In this document: positions 37,787 to 48,593 of the stretch, piece after piece
Numbering within the stretch: position 1 is the first letter of the stretch
How the letters are laid out: the number at the start of each line of letters is the position of its first letter
Origin: Prunus persica
Lineage: Eukaryota > Streptophyta > Magnoliopsida > Rosales > Rosaceae
Reading direction: 5' to 3'
DNA: 64,000 bases
Assembly (NCBI RefSeq): GCF_000346465.2
Contig: NC_034016.1
Span: 8,278,611 to 8,342,610 of the forward strand
Notes under the pieces: model-generated
Seen by the model: only the letters and a program-made list of their open reading frames with translations
What the model was told of the DNA's origin: nothing
Databases searched by the model: none
Translations under genes and position numbers: made by a program

Positions 37787-39395
37787 TGCTTATGTAATTG
37801 GCAGTGTATGACATTAATTTTGTAATATATTGTAATGTGATTTCTTCACTTTCTACGTTCAAATAAAACACGACGTTATTGTGAACCAGTTATTCAGCAT
37901 ATTTACCGACGTCTTAAAGCAACGTAACAATGAAGAACCACAACGCTATTGTGAAGCAATTATTCAGGATATCACGTCGGGGAAGGATTAAGAACCGCCA
38001 TGTAATTCAAAATAACACGACTCCAATCCCATAATACCGACGTCTAAAAAATGAGATATATAATCTGAACGTTAAAAAATACGACGTCATCATACATTTT
38101 CCACGTGGCAAGTTCTTTTATAAACGAAGAGGAACGAAATGAATTCCGACGGTAATTCATTATAACCGCCGTCTAATATCAATTAAACGACGTTATTTGT
38201 AATACGGCTCTCATCATAATCAACGCCGTCTATATGTTCTGTAATACGGTTCTCATTTATTTGGAACCGACGTTGTTTAGAAGTTCAACGTCGTCTATAT
38301 TAATAAGTGCGTCGTGAGTAATGAATACATATAAATACAACGTCGACTATATAAATGCCACCGACGTTGTTTCGCATTCAACGTCAACTATATAAATACA
38401 TACCTCGTAAATAATGACACTGACAACTATTTCCACGTCATCTTTTTTAGAAAAATCGAAGTGGAAAATTTATTTCACGACGGTTGTTTGTAAATAAGAG
38501 ACGTAGTAGATTTCAATAACGTCGTCTTCTCATGTATTTAAAGACGTCATATTTTTTCTTGTCGTGAAAATTATATTTAACGGCGTAGTGTTTTAGTTGT
38601 CGTCGTTGTATGTCTATCTTGCGGCCTTGTTCTTTTAATATGTGTCATATTTTTCCTTTTTAACGACGGTGATTTGTTTGAGTTGGTCGTCTATTCTCAT
38701 CCTCGACTATTTTTTAGAACTTTAGCAGACTAAACACGTCTGTTTTTATTTATTTTCGACGTTGTTTTATTTAACAACGTCTAATATTTATCGTCGTTGT
38801 TTGTTTCTGAAAATAGGACGTATAAATTTTGTAATACGACTCTCATATATTTGTAACCGACGTTGTTTCGTTGTTCAACGTCTACTCTATAAATACATAC
38901 GTCGTAAATAATGACACTGACAACTATTTCCACGTCATCTTTTATAGAAAAATCGAAGTGGAAAATTTATTTTACGACAGCTGTTTTTATGTAGGCGACG
39001 TAGTAGGTATCAATAACGTCGTCTTGTAATGTATTTAAAGACGTCATATTTTTAATTGTCGTGAAAATGATATTTAACGGCGTCTTATTTTAATTTTCGT
39101 CATTGTATGTCTATCTTGCGGCCTTGTTCTGTTAATATGTGTCATATTTTTCCTTTTTAACGACGGCTTTTTTAGAGAGTTGGTCGTCTATTCTCATCCT
39201 CGACTGCTTTTTTAGATCTTTTTGCAGTACAAAGACGTCGTTTTGTATTTGTTGATGACGTTGTATATTTTAACAACGACGGTGATTTAGCGTCGTGGTT
39301 TATGAGAGAAAAGATGACGGTGGATTCCACGACCATTGAAAAATCGAATACACGACGGTGATTTACCGTCGTCTTTTTGCTTTTTTGTAGTAGTG
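37787..39395. repeat. Right arm of the inner CACTA: CGTCG repeats, duplication, terminus
   Basis: Dense ACGACGG/CCGTCGT/AACGTCG motifs. A block of about 340 bp at about 38383-38720 is repeated at about 38878-39220 (TAATGACACTGACAACTATT, AAAAATCGAAGTGGAAAATT, TAAAGACGTCATATTTTT, GTATGTCTATCTTGCGGCC, TATGTGTCATATTTTTCC). It ends with an inverted pair (ACGACGGTGATTTACCGTCGT) and the terminus TTTTTTGTAGTAGTG. No gene seen. Confidence 0.88.
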
Positions 39396-39806
39396 TTGGC
39401 CCTAAATTTTTAGAATTTTCCAGCGACATGTTATCGCTTTGACACCCACGCGCTGCCAGTGCATGTGGTGGCGCGTGTGTTACTGTAGCTTATGGGCATT
39501 GGGTCCCAGTGCAATCCCTAGCTGTCTCGAGTGCGTAGGTGTGCTCGGATTTTAATTTGGTAGCCGATTGAGTCTCGAACGGATTTCGCCTATTGTGTGA
39601 TTTTTGAGTTTGATATGTTTGAACCGTTGGATCAAACTCAATCTCATGTATGTTGTACCTTGTATTTCTAGGATCGTGTCGGATTTAACGGATTGTGGAT
39701 CGGAGTCCCGGATACTCCGAAATCGTAAACCCTAGGTCAAGCTATGCTTAGAATTATATCTTGCTAAATTGGATTTATTTTTATGGGTATTAATCAAATT
39801 GTGCAG
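39396..39806 (+). other. Rest of the LTR-like intron segment in the outer CACTA
   Basis: TTG (39396-39398) is the right copy of the target duplication. From 39399 the sequence continues the LTR match interrupted at 25465: AGAATTTTC, TATCGCTTTG, CCACGCGCTGCC, GTGGCGCGTG, CTGTAGC, GAACCGTTGGATC, GGATCGTGTCGGATTTA and ATTGTGGATCGG have counterparts in the same order on the minus strand of 47840-48160. It ends at a splice acceptor (AAATTGTGCAG, 39806) before the ATG of the Transposase_24 pseudogene, so it forms the 3' part of that gene's leader intron. Confidence 0.75.
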
Positions 39807-41599
39807 ATGTCAGACCTGATTAGAAGTCGTAGGGCGGTGACGACTGCACAGAGCCTCCCTCGGCTCAGGCGTCATCTACTGCCACTGCTCCAGCCCTAAT
39901 GGATCACTTGCTAGTTGCTCCAGGGGGGTCCCAGGCGCCGGCATCATCAACCCGTTAGCACCACCGACACCACATCGACAGACTCTACTGGTGCGTCGAA
40001 GTCAGAACCAGGTACTAATTTCCTTCAACTGCTGATGTATTATTATTTTTTATTTTATAGTTTTGTTTGTTATTTATTTAACGTTAATTTCATCTTTCTT
40101 TGCAGCCAAGAAGAACACCTGGGGGCCGTGTCGGCAGTTGAAGACTGAGAAGGTCACCCGGGTAACCAACAGTCGTAACAACATCGGATACGACTAGAGG
40201 CATCGGACTGCACCGACGGTGGAGTTGCATAGCTCCTTAGCCTACGACGTTGGTCACGTCGTTCAGACCCATTGCCCGATGCAATGGAAGTCTTGGAAGG
40301 TCATGCCTGAAGAGATCAAGACGAAGGTTCGCGGCCAGTTGTCGGTATGTATCCTACCTTTTAATTCTTTTTCTTTCAAACTTTATATATTTCTATTACT
40401 TAATGTATGTAATTAATTTTATTACAGACGAACTACAACTTAGAGGACCTCGACGACGAGTCATTGGCTAACGTCAACAGACTCTTCGCTGAGAGGTACA
40501 AGCAGTGGAAGAGCGACTTGCACCACCATTTTGAGGCGTTTGATGATCCGCAAGTCGCTCTTCAGGAGGGTTTCCCGAAGGAGCTGGAGGGGCGGGAGGA
40601 TAGTTGGGCGTGGCTCTGCGCTCATTTTCAGGCGCTCGATTTTGTGGTATCTTTTAATATTAATTTCTAAATTATTACATATTTATTACTAATGTTTATT
40701 TAATTTCATTTAATTTAATTTCAATTTTAACTAATATGTTTTATTTTTTGTATAACAGAATAAAGCCAAAGTCAATAAGGGCAATAAGAAGAAGAAGACT
40801 CTTCTCCACCATTCAGGTTCCAGGCCCTTCTCATATAGGATGGATGCACGACGGCGGGTAATAATAAAATAGTTTATATTTAATTTTTAATATGTCTTTA
40901 TTATTAATTAATTTTTTTTGTACTAACATTTTTCTTCTCTTGTTCAATTTAGGGGAGGTCCAAATTCCCAGAGATCGACGTCTTTGGCGACGTTTATGTT
41001 CGACCTATGAATGAGTTGGCCGAGTCCCTTCATGTAAGTATTATTTAATTTTAATTCTTATGTTATGCATTCAAGTTTCAGGGTTATTATATGAATGTTT
41101 TAATTTATATTTTATGTTATGTTAAATAGACGACGATGGTGGAGAGGAGCCAGTTGGTTCTTTAGGAGTCAGCCTCCCAACTTCCTCTCGATACTCCAAT
41201 CGAGTCTGTGGATCCTCCACAGGATGCTGGATTTCAGATCTTGACGGAGAGTTGGATCAGACTCTCGGGAGGAGGCCGGGGACATATTGTAGAGGGATGG
41301 GGAATGCCCGACAGAGGAAACCTAGACCCCGTTCATCAGCGCAGTCAAACAGTCAAGGGACTGCTTTGACAGCAAAAGTGGCGGAGCTGCAGGGTCAGAT
41401 GTCAGTGATTCTAAAGTCTCTCGCGCGGTTCAGCATTCCTGTCCCATAATTTGATGCGTCGACCTCTGCCCCTGTGGACGCCCAGACCACCGAGCTTGTC
41501 CATCCTGAGCATGCCCACCAGACCACTGCCCCTGTGGACGCCCAGACCTCTGAGCCGCATATAGACGACCAAGTAGATTTTGCAACATTATTTGATTAG
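39807..41599 (+). pseudogene. Outer CACTA Transposase_24 (TNPA-like) gene, degenerate
   Basis: Exons by GT-AG: 39807-40011, 40106-40344, 40428-40646, 40759-40857, 40953-41033 and 41130-41599. Recognisable Transposase_24 (Ptta/En/Spm) features: GPCRQLKTEKVTRVTN, HCPMQWKSWKVMPEEIK, NRLFAERYKQWKSDLHHHF, EDSWAWLCAHFQA, HHSGSRPFSYRMDARRR and FPEIDVFGDVYVRP, then a C-terminal MDQTLGRRPGTYCRGMG and a helical stretch VAELQGQMSVILKSL. Breaks: stop codons in exon 1, TAG at 40195, TAG at 41163 (probably from CAG), a frameshift near 41250, and TAA at 41447 (probably from CAA), after which the frame continues to a TAG at 41597. Two copies of a 24-bp unit encoding TAPVDAQT lie near the end. The product would have been the element's repeat-binding accessory protein. 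Its leader intron holds the whole inner CACTA. Confidence 0.88.
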
Positions 41600-41912
41600 T
41601 TTTTTATTTTCATAATTATATTTAAACATTTCTCTTGTATATACATTTATTTTATTTTATATAATTTTTTGTTCTCTTCAATTCATTTTTTTATTGCAAT
41701 CTCATTTTATTACCAAAAAAAAAAAACCACATTCATTTTTTTATCAATATATAATTAAAATAATATATATTACTTTTGCGCAACGAAACTATTTTCATCG
41801 CGCAAATTTTTTTCGACATAAAAAAAAAGAGAAAACTACATTTTAAATACATATATTTTATTCTTGCGGGACAAAATCATTCGTCTCGCCAAATGGATAT
41901 GCGGGACAACAG
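41600..41912. repeat. 3' end of the outer CACTA: AT-rich tail and right subterminal repeats
   Basis: AT-rich stretch to 41772, then TTTTGCGCAACGAAA/TCATCGCGCAAA (41775-41807) and TTGCGGGACAAAATC/TTCGTCTCGCC (41863-41890). On the opposite strand the last 50 bp (CATTTGGCGAGACGAAT...) align with the left end starting at TATTTGCGCGACGAA, at nearly the same distance from the border, but the outermost bases read CTGTTGTCCCGCATATCC where CACTACTACATTTTACTA is expected. Confidence 0.8.
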
Positions 41913-44900
41913 AATAGCTAAAACCATGCAATACACCAACCACTCTACTTCCAAACAAACTTCGTACGAACCTGAATTCAACGATTTCATGGACCAACAG
42001 TTATCGAATTGAGTCTAAAACTTGGAGAACATCATAATATGGTGGGAGGAGTCATTTGGTGAGTTTTGAGTGTAATTCAAGGGCTAAAACTAGGCAATAC
42101 ACCAACCACTCCATTTCATAATGAATTTCGTACGAACCTGAATTGTCCAATTTCATGGACCAATCGATATCGGATAGAGTCCAAAACTTGGGTAATATCA
42201 TAATATGGTGGGAGGAGTCATTTGGCGGGTTTTGATTGAAATCCAATGGCTAAAACTATGCAATACACCAACCATTCCATTTCAGAACGCACTTCGTACG
42301 AACCTGAACTGTCCAATTTCATAGACCAATCGATATCGGATTGAGTCCAAAACTTGGGGAACATCATAATATAGAGGGAGTAGTTATTTGGGGGGTTTTG
42401 AGTGAAATCCAATAGCAAAAACTGTTAAATACACCAACCACTCAATTAGAGGATGAACTTCGTAGGAACATGAATAGTCCAATTTCTTGGACCAATCAAT
42501 ATCGTATTGAGCCCAAAATTTGGAGAACATCATAATAAAGGGAGTGGAGTCTTTTGGTGAGTTTTGAGCGAAATCCAATGGCTAAAACAATGCAATACAC
42601 TAACCACTCCATTTCATAAGGAACTTCATACGAACCTAAATTGTTCGATTTCAAGGAACAATCGATATCGGATTGAGTCCGAAACTTGGGGAACATCATA
42701 ATATGGTGGGAGGAGTCATTTGGTGAGTTTTGAGTGAAATTCAATGGCCAAAACTTCGCAATACACCAACCACTCTATTAAATAACGAACTTCGTACGAA
42801 CCTGAATTGTCCAATTTCATGGACCAGTACATATCGGATCGAGTCCAAAACTTGGGGGTGATCACAATATAGTGAGAGGAGTCATTTGGTTTGTTTTGAG
42901 TGCAATCCAATGGCAAAAACTATGCAATACACCAACCACTCCATTTCAGAACGAACTTCGTCCGAACCTGAATTGTCCGGTTTCATTGATCAATCGATAT
43001 CGGATTGAGTCCAAAACTTGGGGACCATCACACTATGGTGGGAGGAGTCATTTGGTGAGTTTTGAGTGAAATCCAACGGCTAAAACTACGGAACACACCG
43101 ACCACTCAATTTCATAACGAACTTCGCACGAACTCGAATTGTCCAATTTGATGGACCAATCGATATCGGATTGAGTCCAAAACTTGGGGAACATCATAAT
43201 GTTGTGGAAGGAGTCATTTTGTGAGTTTTGAGTGAAATCCAATGTCTAAAACAATGCAATACACCAACCATTCCATTTCAGAACGAACTTCGTACGAACC
43301 TAAATTGTCCGATTTCATGGAACAATCGATATCGGATTGAGTCCGAAACTTGGGGAACAACATCATATGGTGGGAGGAGTCATTTGGTGAGTTTTGAGCG
43401 AAATTCAACGGCTAAAACTACACAATAAACCAACCATTCCATTTCAAAACGAACTTCGTGCGAACCTAAATTGTCCGATTTCATGGAACAATCGATATCA
43501 GATTGAGTCCAAAACTTGGGGAACATCATAATATGGTGGGAGGAGTCATTTGGTGAGTTTTGAGTTAAATCTAACGGCTAAAACTACGCAATACACCAAC
43601 CACTCAATTTCATAACGAACTTCGCACAAACCTGAATTGTCCAATTTCATGGACCAATCGATATCGGATTGAGTCCAAAACTTAGGGAACATCGTAATGC
43701 TATGGAAGGAGTCATTTTGTGAGTTTTGAGTGAAATCCAATGTTTAAAACAATGCAATACACCAACCATTCCATTTCCGAACGAACTTCGTACGAACCTA
43801 AATTGTCCGATTTCGTGGAACAATCGATATCGGATTGAGTTCGAAACTTGGGGAACAACATCATATGGTGGGGGGAGTCCTTTGGTGAGTTTCGAGTGAA
43901 ATGCAATACACCAACCACTCCATTTCATTGCCCAATCGATCGGTTTGAGCCCAAAACTTGGTCAACATCAAATATGGTGGAAGGAGTCATTTGGAGACTT
44001 TTGAGCAAAATCGAATCCCTAAAACCATGCAATACACAAACCACTTCATGTACAGAACGGACTTACGAACTTGCATTGTCCAATTTTATTGGCCAATCGA
44101 TATCAGATTGTGCCCAAAACTAGGTCAACATCATAATATGTTGGATGGAGTCATTTGGCGAGTTTTGAGTGAAATCCAATCGCTAAAACCATGCAATACA
44201 CCAACCACTCCATTTACAAAATGAACTTTATGTGCACTTGAATTGTCCAATTTCGTGGACCAATCGATATCGGATTGAGTCCAAAACTTAGGGAATATCG
44301 TAATGTTGTGGGATAAGTCATTTTGTGAGTTTTGAGTGAAATCCAATTTCTAAAACAATGCAATACACAAACCACTGCATTTCAGAACGAACTTCGTACA
44401 AACTTGAATTGTCCAATTTCATGGACCAATGAATATCGGATTGAGTTCAAAACATGGAGAACATCATAATGTTGTGGGAGAAGTAATTTTGTGAGTTTTG
44501 AGTGAAATCCAAAGGTTGAAACAATGCAATACACCAACCACTCCATTTTAGAATGAACTTCGTATGAACCTGAATTGTCCGATTTCATGGACCAATCGAT
44601 ATCGGATTGAGTCTAAAACTTAGGGAGAATCATAATATGGTGGGAGAAGTCATTTGGTGAGTTTTGAGTGAAATCCAATAGCCAAAACCACGCAATACAC
44701 CAACCACTCCATTTCATAACGAACTTCGTACGAACCTGAATTGTCCAATTTCATGGAACAATCGATATCCAATTTTCTCCAAAACTTGGGGAACAACATA
44801 ATATGGCGGGAGGAGTCATTTGGTGGGTTTTCAGTGAAATCCAATGGCTGAGACTATGCAATACACCAACCATTCCATTTAAGGAACGAACTTCGTATAA

Positions 44901-46064
44901 ACTTGAATTGTCCAATTTCATTGGCCAATCGATATCGGATTGAGTACAAAACTTGGTCAACATCATAATGTGGTGGGAGGAGTCTTTTGGTGAGTTTTGA
45001 GTGAAATCCAAGGGCTGAGACTATGCAATACACCAACCATTCCATTTAAGGAACGAACTTCGTATAAACTTGAATTGTCCAATTTCATTGGCCAATCGAT
45101 ATCGGATTGAGTACAAAACTTGGTCGACATCATAATGTGGTGGGAGGAGTCTTTTGGTGAGTTTTGAGTGAAATCCAATCCCTAAAACCATGCAATACAC
45201 CAACCACTCCCTTTACAGAACGTACTTCGTATGAACTCGAATTGTCCAATTTTATTGGCTAATGGATATCGGATTGAGCCCAAAACTTGGTCAACATCAT
45301 TATATGGTGGCAGGAGTCATTTGGTGCATTTTGAGTGAAATTCAATCCTTAAAACCATGGAATACACCAACCACTCCATTTATAGAACGAATTTCGTACG
45401 AACTTGAATTGTCCAATTTCATTGGCTAATCGATATCGGATTGAGCCCAAAACTTGGTTGACCTCATAATATGGTGGAGGGAGTCATTTAGTGAGTTTTG
45501 AGTGCAATCCAATTGCTAAAACAACGCAATACACCAACCACTCCATTTACAGAACGATCTTCGTATGAACTTGAATTGTCCAATGTCATTGGCCAATCGA
45601 TATCGGATTGAACCCAAAACTTGGTCAACATCATAATATGGTGGGAGGAGTCATTTGGTGAGTTTTGAGTGAAATCCAATCCCTAAAACCATGCAATACA
45701 CCAACCACTCCATTTACAGAACGAACTTCGTACGAACTTGAATTGTCCAATTTCATTGGCTAATCGATATCGGATTGAGCCCAAAACTTGGTCAACATCA
45801 TAATATGGCATGAGGACTAATTCGGTGAGTTTTAAGTGAAATCCAATGGCTAAAACTATGCAATTCACCAACCACTCCATTTAGGGAACGAACTTCGTAC
45901 GAACTTGAATTGTCCAATTTCATTGGCCAATCAATATCGGATTGAGCCCAAAACTTGGTCAACATCATAATATAATGGAAGGAGTCATTTGGTGAGTTTT
46001 GAGTGAAATCCAATCCCTAAAACCATGCAATACAGCAACCACTCCGTTGACAGAATGAACTTCG
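41913..46064. repeat. Satellite array II: subfamily A passing into subfamily B
   Basis: About 25 monomers. Up to about 43.9 kb they are type A (ATGGACCAATCGATATCGG, GAGTCCAAAACTTGGGG). From about 44.86 kb they are type B (ATTGGCCAATCGATATCGG, GAGCCCAAAACTTGGTCAAC, with CATTTAAGGAACG or CATTTACAGAACG). Between, both types alternate and some monomers are chimeric: one at about 44210-44300 has a B-like first half (CCATTTACAAAATG) and an A-like second half (GTGGACCAATC, GAGTCC). The pair of units at 44846 and 45013 (167-bp offset) is nearly identical, both with GGCTGAGACTATGC. Confidence 0.93.
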
Positions 46065-47839
46065 TGACAGGACCCTCCCCGAGTTTCCTCAAAAACCAGG
46101 ACGAATCCCATCTTGTTACCGACATCACCCCAATGCTGGGCCCACTTACTAAGAATCGAGACTTTCTACCAAAATTTTGGTAGAGTCTCCCCTGTAAAAT
46201 TAACATTTCCCAAAATTCAACCTGCTTAAAATTCACAGTTTAACACCCCATCCAGCAACATGCTTTAAAACGAATAAACAGTTTACAACAAAGGCCTCCG
46301 GCCTCATAAATCGAACCCTAATGCGTGCGGTAACAGAGCATATCTAAGAAAATTCAATTACAACAAAACCAAAGTTCAAAGGGAATTAAATGAAGAAAGA
46401 GTCCTACGATGGCTCAAGACTCGGAAGCACACGATCCGACTCGGCTGAGAAGCTTAGTCAACTACTGGCTGGGGGGCGCAAAACAGAAAAGTGTGAGTAG
46501 ACAAAAATAAAGTTCAGTTTAGTGTAAACCAATATAATATAACCCCACCGTTTATAAAACCATGCAAGAAATCCAAATGTATTCCAAAACTATCATAATC
46601 AAGTATATACATATCAAATTAAAACAACACCGGATACCAAACCCGAAATCCATAAAGAAAACTTTACAACCCACCATTCAAATATTATAAGTCCCAAAAC
46701 CAAACTCTTGAAAGTGTACCCCTTGGCACAACCGGCAAGGAAGTATCCTCACCGAGAAACAAGAATGAATGAATAGTTATATATATGTAAATATATAATA
46801 TAAGAGATATATATAATATAAATATAACCATCACCCAGTTGTACCCGGGAAACAATCAAACCAGGGGATTGTTTGACTAGTCACCATGGCAGAGTCCTCA
46901 TGAAGAGTCCTCAATTCACCATGTGACTAGGGAACGAGCCGTCCAACTGGGGGACCAACTCTCAGCCAGCACGTACAGCCAAGACCCTCAAAACTATAAG
47001 CCTGTGACCAATCCTACGCACGCAGACTACCCAATCAAGGGTCTACAGCAACATCCCGTCAAGGATGCCCCGGGTTCCGACATTTCCAAGTATCTCAAGT
47101 TTTCGTATCCAAGTTCCAAATCCGGGGGAGGTACTTAGGGTAGTGCTTATAGCACTCCAAACCGACATTCTATACTCACAACTGTCCAACATCTCACATC
47201 AACAACCCAAGTACCCCACACATAGCCAAACATATATAGAAATTCTCAAAATTCATATATCATACTCAAGATACTCAAATATGTCAAAACCCAAAATATA
47301 TTGTCAATAAATCAATAAAAATATCAATTTCAACAATTGAATAAATAATATATCCAATATACCATTTAAAACATTACGCATAATATTTCCCATATAAAAC
47401 ATGCATAAGATGTGAAAACAAAGCCCACTCACAGGTAGTCCCACGCTGCTTGACCCTGAGAGGGTCTCGCTTGCTGCATATGCGTGGTCGGAGTACCTAT
47501 TTCAGAATACGAATACGAGATTAATACAAAGCGTTTTGAACGAGAACTTCGAATTAAAATCCTAGTTTCCCGGGTTTCTAGTGAGTGTACGAGGAATGAG
47601 ACGTTCGAAGGTCCAATTACCCTATTCGGATGATGGAATAGCCTCGGGAGACACTCGATCAATCGGGCGGTCAAACTTCCCAACTCAACCAGGCCCACGG
47701 GACCCACGACCTCTGTTTTACAATCCGAAAGTTCCTAAAGGTTTCACAGGGTCTAGGATACACGTCCTGCAAGTTTGGTCCGAAACGGACGGTTAAATCG
47801 CTCACGATCGCACGATCGGACGTTTATCGTAAAACTCAA

Positions 47840-48385
47840 ACTTTAAGTTATTGAATCGGAACATTCTAGGATTCACGATCCGCAAATTCCTACACGATTC
47901 TAAGAGTGTCTAGAGTAACATATAATGGAATGGAGTCGATCCAATGGTCCGAACATGTCGAAACTGAATAACTCGTAATATGTGAGATTTGTTCGAGGTC
48001 CGAACGCCAACCAAATTGGAATCCAAAAGTACCTACGTGCTTTTGAGGACTTGGAAAACATATTGGGATAAAAATGCACCTTTGCTACAGTGCCCACGCG
48101 CCGCCATATGCACAGGCAGCGCGTGGATGTCCAAAGCGATAGTGCTTTGCCGAAAATTCTCAAAATCACGGCTCAAGACTCCTACCCTAGGTATAACACC
48201 CTATTTGGAGTCACTTTTGTTCTTGGGCCTACCCCAAAAAGTGACGGGAAGTGGCCAGAATCGTAAACCCAAAATTGGCCGAACCCTAAATCCGAAGTTA
48301 ACTAACCTAGGCTCAAAATTAAAGAAATCCTATCCAACCATCAACTAGTTCATGGAAAATAGTCGAAAATCCATACCTTACTCGA
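47840..48385 (-). other. Part of the solo LTR shared with the outer CACTA leader intron
   Basis: Read on the minus strand this carries, in order: AAGGTATGG, GACTATTTT, TGATGGTTGGATAGGATTT, AAGAACAAAAGTGACTCCAA, ACCTAGGGTAGGAGTCTTG, GAGAATTTTC, TATCGCTTTGG, CCACGCGCTGCC, GGCGGCGCGTGG, GGACCATTGGATCG, AGAATCGTGTAGGAATTTGC and GGATCGTGAATCC. Each has a close counterpart at 25270-25465 or 39399-39740. Confidence 0.75.
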
Positions 48386-48510
48386 CTGAATCGGGGAAGA
48401 AATGAGAGAGAATGAGCGGCGGGAAGTTTCTGTGAAAACTGGCTCGTTTTTTACGAGGGGGAGGGGAATGTTTGAGAGGGGGAGGGGAATGTTCGCACGG
48501 GAGAGAAAGG

Positions 48511-48512
48511 GG

Positions 48513-48592
<80 letters not shown>

Positions 48593-48593
48593 A
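48511..48593. repeat. (GA)n microsatellite in the solo LTR
   Basis: About 80 bp of nearly pure GAGA with two GAAAGA interruptions. On the element's own strand it is a CT-rich tract, common in retroelement leaders and promoters. The ORF of repeating Arg-Glu through it is a by-product. Confidence 0.97.

Larger units (their letters stand above)
25466..39395 (+). mobile_element. Inner CACTA (En/Spm) DNA transposon, 13.93 kb, nested in the outer CACTA
   Basis: Begins CACTACTACAAAAAGTGAAA and ends TTTTTTGTAGTAGTG. The terminal inverted repeat is 14 bp perfect, and similarity runs on to about 30 bp (AAAAAGACGAC on both sides). It is flanked by TTG on each side (25463-25465 and 39396-39398), the 3-bp duplication expected for CACTA. 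Contents in order: CGTCG-repeat arm, RPN6 fragment, TNPA/Transposase_24-like gene with a Ulp1-like tail, intergenic repeats, intact TNP2 gene, CGTCG-repeat arm. Gene order is opposite to that of the outer element. With complete termini and an open TNP2 frame this is the younger copy and could be autonomous or recently so. Confidence 0.96.
17913..41912 (+). mobile_element. Outer CACTA (En/Spm) DNA transposon, decayed
   Basis: The left end is the CACTA terminus CACTACTACATTTTACTA, followed by palindromic subterminal repeats of the TTTGCGCGACGAA/TTCGTCGCGCAAA type. The same motifs occur at the right end (41773-41910), but the expected terminal TGTAGTAGTG is missing there. Interior: a TNP2 pseudogene, then a Transposase_24 (TNPA-like) pseudogene, both on the plus strand, as in autonomous CACTA elements. 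Without the nested element (25466-39395 plus TSD) it is about 10.07 kb. Premature stops in both genes show it can no longer supply its own proteins. Confidence 0.92.
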
